64,000 bases of DNA from Zobellia uliginosa. Its GTDB lineage: Bacteria; Bacteroidota; Bacteroidia; Flavobacteriales; Flavobacteriaceae. Positions 1 through 9,256 of the stretch are shown in pieces (position 1 is the stretch's first letter; each line of letters opens with the position of its first letter). The notes under the pieces were generated by a model, which had not been told where the DNA came from, did not search any database, and saw nothing but the letters and a program-made list of their open reading frames with translations. Location of the stretch: NCBI RefSeq assembly GCF_900156625.1, contig NZ_FTOB01000007.1, positions 62,001-126,000 on the forward strand, written 5' to 3'. Made by a program: the position numbers and the translations under genes.

Positions 1-2
1 TT

Positions 3-2024
<2,022 letters not shown>

Positions 2025-2419
2025 GTATAAAGCCAAAGCAATGGTCGACTCCGACTTTTATGCGGCTTGATATTATGGCTTGCTTTTGCTTATGAAACAT
2101 CATTGTAATCAATTCACATGAAAGGTAATTGTATCCACTTTTTTAGTGAATCTCTATTGGGAATGTCAAGGAGGCTATTCAGATGAAATGGGTTTAGCCT
2201 CCTTTTTTTTGTGCGCGGTATACTCAAAAGCGAAGAGTAGATCATGATTATGACGACAATATAACATCTTATGGTTCCTCCGTCATCGGAGAACCGTATC
2301 TCAGTACAAAAGATCGACCCCGAAAAAATACCAATTCGAGTTAAGGCAAAAGAAAAACCGCGGACCCTGATCCCAAGGCCATTTCGGTTTTTATGTGCGC
2401 TAAAACGGCATCTAAATGA
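2025..2419. other. Convergent intergenic region between GH97 and GH16
   Basis: Apart from the terminator at 2168-2210, nothing coding or regulatory is recognisable here. The flanking genes converge, so no promoter is expected. The last ~200 bp are the 3' flank of the GH16 transcript; I see no strong T-tailed hairpin for the minus strand. Confidence 0.6.
2168..2210 (+). terminator. Intrinsic terminator after the GH97 gene
   Basis: A perfect 10-bp stem (2168-2177 with 2195-2204) is followed by a run of T to 2210. It sits about 145 bp after the GH97 stop and faces the convergent minus-strand operon. Confidence 0.88.
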
Positions 2420-3307
2420 TTACTGTAGCTGGTAAACGCGTGCGTAGTCTATTATCATTTTCTGAGGAAAGATACTGTCATCAATGCCCTTTAGTCCTCC
2501 CCAACTACCACCGATGGCCAGGTTCAATTTTAAGTGGAAAGGCTGGTCAAAAGGCCATTCGGCATCGGTTTTGTGGAGGTTTTCAAACTGATGGTACGCA
2601 GTGCCGTCTAACAGGAATACAATTTTTTCGGGAGTCCATTCAATGGAATACTCGTGGAAATCGTCGTAAGGGTTTTCTATAAAAACAGATTTGCCTACTT
2701 CGGTTTTTTTGATGTGGTTGAAAGCTTCGGTGTGCACCGTACCGAAAATCGAATCGCTTTGATAGCCAACGTGCTCCATGATGTCTATTTCACCGCATTG
2801 CGGCCAACCGACTTTTTTCCAGTTTTGGCCCAGCATCCAAATGGCCGGCCACGTTCCGATGCCCTTGGGTAATTTGGCCCTAACGCTGACTTTGCCATAT
2901 TTCCATTCGTTCAGGTCTTTGGTGGTTACGCTGGCCGAGGTATATTTTCCATACGCCTCCTTTTTCATCCAGTTGTCTGCTTCTTCGGAAACGAATGCCT
3001 CGTTTTCCACTTTTTCCTTGTGGGCCTCAATAATAAGAAAGCCGTCTTCAACACGAATGTTTTTTGGATCATCGGTATAGTACTGTGCTTCGTTGTTTCT
3101 GATAAAACCTATTTCATAGGCCCAATTATCAGGATTTGGTTCGCCCTTACCATCGAATTCATCGGCCCATACCAATGTATAGCCTGCTGGCGATTCTTCT
3201 TCCGCCTCGGTATCGTCGGTTTTCTTGTTGTTCCCTTCACAACTTCCAAGGGTAAGGCCTATAAAAATAAGAGGGATTAGGTATTTTGAAATAAGGGGCT
3301 TTTGCAT
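2420..3307 (-). CDS. GH16 endo-beta-glucanase (laminarinase-like) lipoprotein
   Basis: Endo-acting retaining hydrolase of GH16, probably cleaving beta-1,3- or mixed-linkage glucan at the cell surface or in the periplasm. The 295-residue protein has a type II signal peptide with lipobox LGSC (Cys23) and an acidic linker, then one catalytic domain from about residue 43. The hallmark GEIDIMEHVG supplies the nucleophile Glu173, Asp175 and acid/base Glu178. Flanking motifs NNEAQYYT, GTWPAIWMLG, FGTVHTEAFNH and NLAIGGSWGG are those of the laminarinase-like subgroup (GH16_3); agarase or porphyranase-type activity is less likely but not excluded. It is last in the minus-strand SusC-SusD-GDPD-GH16 order, 83 bp after the phosphodiesterase gene. 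No carbohydrate-binding module is attached. Confidence 0.93.
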   Translation of the reverse strand: MQKPLISKYLIPLIFIGLTLGSCEGNNKKTDDTEAEEESPAGYTLVWADEFDGKGEPNPDNWAYEIGFIRNNEAQYYTDDPKNIRVEDGFLIIEAHKEKVENEAFVSEEADNWMKKEAYGKYTSASVTTKDLNEWKYGKVSVRAKLPKGIGTWPAIWMLGQNWKKVGWPQCGEIDIMEHVGYQSDSIFGTVHTEAFNHIKKTEVGKSVFIENPYDDFHEYSIEWTPEKIVFLLDGTAYHQFENLHKTDAEWPFDQPFHLKLNLAIGGSWGGLKGIDDSIFPQKMIIDYARVYQLQ

Positions 3308-3390
3308 GGGATCTTAGTTATGTATACAAGATAAGAAACTTCGGGAAAAGGTAATGGTCGTCACAAGGTTCTTCTTGGGAGAAATCGCTT

Positions 3391-4173
3391 TTAGGGTTGT
3401 GCCGTTTTCTTAAGTAAAAGCTCGGGCTCGTTCGTGGTGATATAATCAAAATCGTTTTTCAAGAACCACTCCATGTCTTCCTCTTCATTTACGGTCCAAG
3501 CATTTAGGGCTATTTTGTTCTTTTTGGCACTTGTGATCCATTCCGGATGTTTTTTAAAGACGGATAAGTAATAATCGGCACCATCGATGCCATCACGTTT
3601 CAATACTTCGGGAGATTTGCTGCCGTCTAGATACTGCGTGTGTACTTCAGGGTTCAGTTCTTCCAATCGCTTTAAAATATCATAGCTAAAGCTGATATAC
3701 ACCACCATATGTTGTGCGTTGAGCTCGTTTATCAAATTATAGACTTTCTCAGCGATTATGAGTCCCCTTTTCTTGTTTTTAGAGGGTTTGATCTCGCACA
3801 CAAGACGGGTCGTGGTATTGTTTTCAAGCCCGGCTAAAATATACTGCCTTAAGGTGGGCAATACTTCTCCGTTCTTCAATGGAAATTTGCTTAGGTCTTC
3901 ATAAGGGCTTTCTTCAATTTCTAAGTTGGCGTAATCTGGGTCATGGGTAATTATTAGAGAATCGTTCGCGGTCATACGTACGTCAAATTCGCTACCTGCA
4001 CATTGCATTCGGATGGCTTCCTGAAGGGAAGCTATGGAGTTCTCCGGTAAATTTTTAGCCTTCCATGCCCCTCTGTGGGCCACCACTTTGTTTTGTGAAA
4101 AATCGACGGTTTTTTTTGTGGTTGAACACGAACCGACCAGAATCATTGTCATCAATAGAACAATACATCTCAT
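3391..4173 (-). CDS. Glycerophosphodiester phosphodiesterase family lipoprotein
   Basis: Member of the GDPD family, TIM-barrel metal-dependent enzymes that hydrolyse glycerophosphodiesters to glycerol-3-phosphate and an alcohol. The 260-residue protein has a lipobox (VGSC, Cys16), placing it on a membrane facing the periplasm or the surface. The domain begins with VVAHRGAW (His33-Arg34) and PENS (Glu44), then SEFDVRMT (Glu62 and Asp64, metal ligands) and THDP (His77, second catalytic His), and ends with AWTVNEEEDMEWF and ITTNEPELL, so the active site looks complete. It lies between susD and the GH16 gene on the same strand, separated from susD by a long hairpin. A phosphodiesterase inside a glucan locus is unusual; it might remove glycerophosphoryl substituents or simply scavenge phosphate. 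Specificity is not visible. Confidence 0.92.
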   Translation of the reverse strand: MRCIVLLMTMILVGSCSTTKKTVDFSQNKVVAHRGAWKAKNLPENSIASLQEAIRMQCAGSEFDVRMTANDSLIITHDPDYANLEIEESPYEDLSKFPLKNGEVLPTLRQYILAGLENNTTTRLVCEIKPSKNKKRGLIIAEKVYNLINELNAQHMVVYISFSYDILKRLEELNPEVHTQYLDGSKSPEVLKRDGIDGADYYLSVFKKHPEWITSAKKNKIALNAWTVNEEEDMEWFLKNDFDYITTNEPELLLKKTAQP

Positions 4174-4195
4174 ACTCTATATTTTTAATATTAAT

Positions 4196-4229
4196 ATTTG
4201 GGCACAGGCCCTAATACCTGTGCCCAAAT
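4196..4229 (-). other. Intercistronic 13-bp hairpin downstream of susD
   Basis: A perfect inverted repeat (4196-4208 with 4217-4229, 8-nt loop) fills the 89-bp gap between susD and the GDPD gene. No T run follows on the minus strand, so it is not a classic intrinsic terminator. It more probably stabilises the 3' end of the susCD message or lowers downstream expression. Confidence 0.65.
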
Positions 4230-4262
4230 TGCTCAACTCAATTAATTATTTCGGGGGAACTA

Positions 4263-5867
4263 TTAATTATAACCATCGTTTTGCGGGTAGCCAGGACCTA
4301 GTAAATCAAGGTCGATCTGTGCAATGGGGAAATTGATATAGTAAGGCTTCCAATTGGTACGTGGGTCTTTTTCGCCCAAGTTGGCAGGATAGTATTCCCC
4401 ATCACCTGCGTAGTTCGTAATTTGTCTATCGATGACCTCTTGTCCCATTCTTTTTAAGGTAAACCATCGTTCACCTTCAAAGGCAAGTTCACGGGCCCGT
4501 TCGTCCAATATGGCCTGTTCGTCCACTGTGGCCAAGGGAGCGGCTCCTGCCCTTGTTCTTACTGCGTTTATATAGGGTAAGGGGTCTCCACTAGAGCGCA
4601 TTATGGCCTCTGCGGCTATTAAATAGGTCTCTGCCAAGCGATAGACCATGATATTGCTTCTTTGAAGATAGGAATTAGGGTTGTCGTCTTCTTCGGCAAA
4701 CTTTATACAAGAGGGATGAAGTCTTTGGTAGTACGAAGTATAGGTGTCACTAGGGTTGTTCAAATCTGTAATCGGCTTATAGATCTTGATTTCTTGGTTT
4801 ATGCTATCTCCAGAGGTATAATAGTATTTTAGCCTAAAATAGGTGTCGTCATCGCGGGTGTCATTGGGGTCTTCCGCAAGCAGGTCGAGTAAATATTTGT
4901 TGGGAAGTATCCTTGAGAATCCCCTTCCTCCTTGTGCAATATTGGCCTCTATCCCAGAAATCTGAAAGTATTGGGTGACATAGTTGGCGTTGATCATGGT
5001 ATTGTCGCCACCGCCCAATAGGTCGTCTTGGGACTGTATTACAAACAGGGCCTCTGCATGGTTTTTATCTCCGGAAAAGACATCCTCCGTTGTAGGCATC
5101 AGGCTATGTGGTCCTTCCTCTATAAGGGAAACGGCTTGGTATTTGGCTTCTTCCCAATCGCCTTCCCACATGGCCACTTTGGCTTTTAAATGTTTTGCCG
5201 TTCCCTTTGTTACGCGACCAAAGGTATCGTTCCATTCCAAATGCTCTATGGCGAAATCCAAATCGCTGTTCAGCAGTGCAAAAATCTCTTCCTTCGATGA
5301 CTTATCGTTGATAACGTCAAAAGCATTGTCTACCGTAACCGTATTGGTGGTGACGTAGATATTGTTGAACATGCGATAGAGATAGAAATAAGAGTTCGAC
5401 CTAAAAAACCTGGCCTCGGCCAAAACTTGCTTTCTTACCTCCTCATCGATACCTTCTAAGTCCTCGGCCGCATTGATAATCTCCGTGGCCTTATTGGCAA
5501 TGTTGTAAAAGTGTTTCCAGAATAAAGAAGATACAAAGTTGGCACCTTGGTCAACGGGGCTGACGCCTCTTTCATATCTGCCCATTAATCCGGTATAGCC
5601 GGTTCTGCTAAAGGCAAGATCGCTTCGTGAAGACATTAATACACCGCCCATAAAATCTTCGGTGCCGTTGTCATATCGATCCCTGTTGAACTTATATAAA
5701 CTTACTACGCCCGATTTTAACCCATCTTCGGTAGTATATATATAATCGGAATCGATCAAGGTACTCGGTTGCTCCTCTAGATAGTCTTCACACGATACAG
5801 CTATAACGACTACGCTTAGTAGGGCAAATCCCTTCATTAATTTTAGGTATAGTTTTTCGGTATTCAT
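4263..5867 (-). CDS. SusD/RagB family outer-membrane glycan-binding lipoprotein
   Basis: Surface lipoprotein that caps the SusC channel and delivers oligosaccharides to it. The 534-residue protein has a lipobox ending at Cys26 followed by EDYLEEQPST, the usual SusD N-terminus. An alpha-helical N-terminal half carries TPR-like segments (ARFFRSNSYFYLYRMF; KGTAKHLKAKVAMWEGDWEEAK), and the C-terminal RagB domain ends with YRLAETYLIAAEAI, NAVRTRAGA and ELAFEGERWFTLKRMG. Length is typical. It starts 12 nt after the susC stop on the minus strand, so the two are co-transcribed. With GH16 downstream, the ligand is probably a beta-glucan; this is inferred from context only. Confidence 0.95.
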   Translation of the reverse strand: MNTEKLYLKLMKGFALLSVVVIAVSCEDYLEEQPSTLIDSDYIYTTEDGLKSGVVSLYKFNRDRYDNGTEDFMGGVLMSSRSDLAFSRTGYTGLMGRYERGVSPVDQGANFVSSLFWKHFYNIANKATEIINAAEDLEGIDEEVRKQVLAEARFFRSNSYFYLYRMFNNIYVTTNTVTVDNAFDVINDKSSKEEIFALLNSDLDFAIEHLEWNDTFGRVTKGTAKHLKAKVAMWEGDWEEAKYQAVSLIEEGPHSLMPTTEDVFSGDKNHAEALFVIQSQDDLLGGGDNTMINANYVTQYFQISGIEANIAQGGRGFSRILPNKYLLDLLAEDPNDTRDDDTYFRLKYYYTSGDSINQEIKIYKPITDLNNPSDTYTSYYQRLHPSCIKFAEEDDNPNSYLQRSNIMVYRLAETYLIAAEAIMRSSGDPLPYINAVRTRAGAAPLATVDEQAILDERARELAFEGERWFTLKRMGQEVIDRQITNYAGDGEYYPANLGEKDPRTNWKPYYINFPIAQIDLDLLGPGYPQNDGYN

Positions 5868-5879
5868 AATTTCTTTGTT

Positions 5880-8800
5880 TTAAAATTTAACCCTTACACC
5901 AAAAGTGAAACTTCTTGCATCTGGATAGCCGGTGTCGGCATTCGAAAAGGTACTCCTGATATTTACTTCTGGACTATAGCCGATATAATCGGTATCGGTA
6001 AATAGGTTTGTTCCGGTAACATAAAATCGAATCTGCTCTAAACTTAGATCTGAGGTTATGGCATCGGGCAATGTGTAGCCCAAACTGACGGTTCTTAATC
6101 TTAAGTAAGACGCATCCCTTACCGCCAATGAATTTAAGTACAATGGGGTAGTGTCGTAATTAGGTCTAGGAAACGAGGTGGATGGATTCTCGGGTGTATA
6201 ATAGTCCACCTTTACACCATTGAGCTTTCCGGAAAGCGTTCCGCCATTATTGAAATCAGACAAGAAAGGATTCACTTTGGTCGTACCTTCAACCGCATAG
6301 AAATCTACAAACAGGTCAAAGCCTTTGTATGCCAAGGAAGTGGACAATGAACCGAACCAGTCGGGATTAGGACTCTTAAAGACCCGGTCTTCGGGAGTTA
6401 TTTTTCCGTCCGGTATTCCAGTTTCGTTACCGTTTTCATCTACCCCGTTGGTATCTTTTATTTTAATGTCACCAGGTCTTAGGTTTTCCTGTGGAAGTGC
6501 CGATTCGGGGTTGGCCTGTGGGGCATTGGTGAAATCTTCGCCTTCTTGCCAGATACCGTCAAATTCGTACTGGTAAATCACGCCAACAGGTTGACCTACA
6601 TAGTATCCATAGGTGTCATCTGCAATAATGGGGTTGCCATCGCCGTCATTATAGAGTTCCAGCAATTTGTTTTTGTTCCTAGACCAATTGGTTGAAACCG
6701 ACCATTTAAAATTATCGGTAGTGATAATATTGGCCGTTAGATTTAACTCTACACCAGTATTTTGTAGTTCCCCGGCATTAAAAAAGGTGTATTGGTAACC
6801 TGTGATGGAAGGTACGCCCCGTCGAAGCAATAGGTCGGTGGTTCGAGCATCGTAATAATCGACATTACCTGTCAACACCCTATTGAACAAAGAGAAATCA
6901 AGACCCAAGTTGAGTGTCGTTATCCTTTCGAATTTTAAATCAGTATTGGGGAGAATGACCGATGGAGAGTATCCTGAGAAGGATTCCCTGTCGAAAGTAT
7001 AATTTTGTCCATCCGCGGTAAATAAAGAGGTATAGGCACGGCCAAGGTCATTAACCAAAGAACCGTAACTAGCCCTGAGTTTGAGCTCTTGAACAGCGTT
7101 GACATCCCTTAAAAAGTTCTCGTTATGCAGTTTCCAAGCAGCGGAAGCGGCCGGGTTGAAGCTCCATTTGTTGTTTTGTGAATTTACCGAAGCCCCATCG
7201 GCCCTGGCGGTTGCGGTCAGCAAATACTTATTGTTGAGGTTATATCTGGCCCTGGCCATAAAGGAAGCCAGTCGTTGTTGGTTTTTATCGCGTTCTACCG
7301 TTACGTTCCCCACGGCATTCGATATACCGTCATAGCCCAAACTTTCATTTGAAAAACCTTGTCCCTCGGTAAAGGTTCTGCTGTATTTGTTTTCCTGGGA
7401 AGATTGAACCAAGGTTAGGTTGAGCTTGTTGTTTTCGTTAAAGGCCTTGTCATAGGTCAGTATATTCTCTATCAAATAAGATTCGGTCAAACGGTTGTCT
7501 ATTCTGGCAATACCATTGACATCGTCGCCAGCGGAACTTAGTGAAGATTGGTATTGTCCTCTCTCCGATGTTCTTCTGGTAAGGTTGGTCTTTAATTGGT
7601 ACTGTAGGTCTTTGGTGATTTGCCAAATGGGGGTAACGTTGATGACGTAATCGTTCCCTTTTTCATCATTGTCTTGTTCCCGTAGGTTCCAAATGGGGTT
7701 TACGGCAGATAATTCCTCACCGCTTGGAAACTGGGTGAGGTTGCCATCTTCGTCATAGGCCCTGCCCAGTGGGGAGGTAGTAATTACGTTTACGTTGGCG
7801 GCCCTTTCGGTATCATCGTTCAAGATATTCAGGTCAAAATTCACTGAAAACTTGTCGCTGATTTTTTGATCGACGTTGAGACGTAACGTTTTTCTCGTAT
7901 AACTGGAAGTTGGAATAATACCTTCTTCCTTAAAGTAATTGACACTACCGAAAACCTTGGTGAATTCCGAACCGCCACTAACGCTCACGGCATGACTGTT
8001 GACATAACCGTTCTTTACTAATTCATCCTCCCAATCGATGAATTCGTTGTTGGCTATGGAGGCCAATTCTAGTTCAGAAAAAATATCCTCTTCATTGGGG
8101 TAGGAGCCATCCGCAATGTTGGATCGGGCAGCTTCCCTTCTTAATTGGGCGAACTCCTGTCCGTTATAGACATCGAAGTTGCGCTCCATTGTTTTTGAGC
8201 TTACAAAGCCGTGATAGTTTACGCTTACTTTTCCGCTTTTACCTCTCTTCGTAGTGATCAAAACAACACCATTGGCCCCTCTTGAGCCATAAATGGCCTG
8301 TGCGGAAGCATCTTTTAAGAATTCAACGGACTCAATATCGTCAGAGTCGATATCTTCGATACCTCCATCCCTAATAATGCCGTCGACAACATAAATGGCG
8401 CTAACGCTACCTTCAATGGAACCTTGTCCCCTGAAGATGATATCGGAAGTACCACCAGGTCTCAGGGTTCCGCCCCCTACATCTACCTGTAGACCGGCTA
8501 TTCTACCTCTTAGCATTTCGTTGACATCCGATGTCGGGGTCAATAGGGCTTTTTCAACATCGGTCACGGCAACCGCATTGACGACATCACTCTTGTTTTG
8601 GGTACCATAACCAACGACAACGACCTCTTCCAGTTGGCTGGAATCTTCCTGTAATGTAATGCTTATTGGGCCGTTTGAAATGGGTACTTCCTTAGTGGCG
8701 TAACCGATATACGAAGCAATCAGGGTAGTGGCGCCTTGGGGCGCGTTCAAAGAGAAATTACCATCAAAATCGGTAGATGTACCCTGGGTGGTTCCTTTGA

Positions 8801-8954
8801 CCACTATCGAGGCTCCCGCTAGGGGAATTCCATTTTGGTCAAGAACTGATCCTGTTATTTTTTGCCGGTCTTGCGAATAGATGACTACAGCAGAAAAAAT
8901 ATTGAGCAAAAGCCACAGTAGCTTTTTTCTTGGATTAAATAATTTGGTAATCAT
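5880..8954 (-). CDS. SusC/RagA family TonB-dependent outer-membrane transporter
   Basis: Outer-membrane beta-barrel that imports oligosaccharides using TonB/ExbBD energy. The 1024-residue protein has an N-terminal signal segment ending near residue 28, a carboxypeptidase-D-like regulatory domain (ITGSVLDQNGIPLAGASIVV to about residue 100), a TonB box-like stretch EEVVVVGYG at 109-117, then the plug with MLRGRIAGLQV, IYVVDGI and the family signature IYGSRGANGVVLITTKRG. The remainder is the barrel, ending in the aromatic residue Phe (FGVRVKF). It has no STN domain, so it is not a sigma-factor transducer, in keeping with the membrane regulator encoded just upstream. First gene of the minus-strand operon. 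Confidence 0.96.
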   Translation of the reverse strand: MITKLFNPRKKLLWLLLNIFSAVVIYSQDRQKITGSVLDQNGIPLAGASIVVKGTTQGTSTDFDGNFSLNAPQGATTLIASYIGYATKEVPISNGPISITLQEDSSQLEEVVVVGYGTQNKSDVVNAVAVTDVEKALLTPTSDVNEMLRGRIAGLQVDVGGGTLRPGGTSDIIFRGQGSIEGSVSAIYVVDGIIRDGGIEDIDSDDIESVEFLKDASAQAIYGSRGANGVVLITTKRGKSGKVSVNYHGFVSSKTMERNFDVYNGQEFAQLRREAARSNIADGSYPNEEDIFSELELASIANNEFIDWEDELVKNGYVNSHAVSVSGGSEFTKVFGSVNYFKEEGIIPTSSYTRKTLRLNVDQKISDKFSVNFDLNILNDDTERAANVNVITTSPLGRAYDEDGNLTQFPSGEELSAVNPIWNLREQDNDEKGNDYVINVTPIWQITKDLQYQLKTNLTRRTSERGQYQSSLSSAGDDVNGIARIDNRLTESYLIENILTYDKAFNENNKLNLTLVQSSQENKYSRTFTEGQGFSNESLGYDGISNAVGNVTVERDKNQQRLASFMARARYNLNNKYLLTATARADGASVNSQNNKWSFNPAASAAWKLHNENFLRDVNAVQELKLRASYGSLVNDLGRAYTSLFTADGQNYTFDRESFSGYSPSVILPNTDLKFERITTLNLGLDFSLFNRVLTGNVDYYDARTTDLLLRRGVPSITGYQYTFFNAGELQNTGVELNLTANIITTDNFKWSVSTNWSRNKNKLLELYNDGDGNPIIADDTYGYYVGQPVGVIYQYEFDGIWQEGEDFTNAPQANPESALPQENLRPGDIKIKDTNGVDENGNETGIPDGKITPEDRVFKSPNPDWFGSLSTSLAYKGFDLFVDFYAVEGTTKVNPFLSDFNNGGTLSGKLNGVKVDYYTPENPSTSFPRPNYDTTPLYLNSLAVRDASYLRLRTVSLGYTLPDAITSDLSLEQIRFYVTGTNLFTDTDYIGYSPEVNIRSTFSNADTGYPDARSFTFGVRVKF

Positions 8955-9256
8955 AGAGCGTTGGTTTTGTTCAAGATTAAAAGTTGAGTTTTTAGATAGT
9001 TATACATTTTGTATCACAAGAACATAAAGTTCTATTGTTACCAATGTAGAGAGATTTATCTTTTGAAAGGGAAAACGTGGCACTACAAAAACATACATAT
9101 TGAAATAGACTTGTCAATAGCTTCTGAAGCCTTATTATTTATAGGATTTATAGCCATTTTGTTTTTGGTTGTAAAAGAGGAAAAAAAGGGAGGGATAAAG
9201 GGGTTTAAGTAATTTGTGGGGGTAATGTAGGGGTGATATTTAAGTGGTTTTAACGT
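8955..9256 (-). promoter_or_regulatory. Upstream region of the susC operon (promoter expected)
   Basis: 302 bp between the regulator stop and the susC start, both on the minus strand. The susC promoter should lie here, but I found no convincing match to the flavobacterial TTTG-N19-TAnnTTTG consensus. A short inverted repeat, 5-bp arms at 9019-9023 and 9029-9033, lies about 70 bp upstream of susC. A plus-strand open frame at 9009-9212 looks non-coding. Confidence 0.4.

Noticed and set aside
9009-9212. 67-codon plus-strand frame in the susC upstream region
   Set aside because: Low-complexity, no recognisable domain, and it occupies the expected promoter region of a minus-strand operon.
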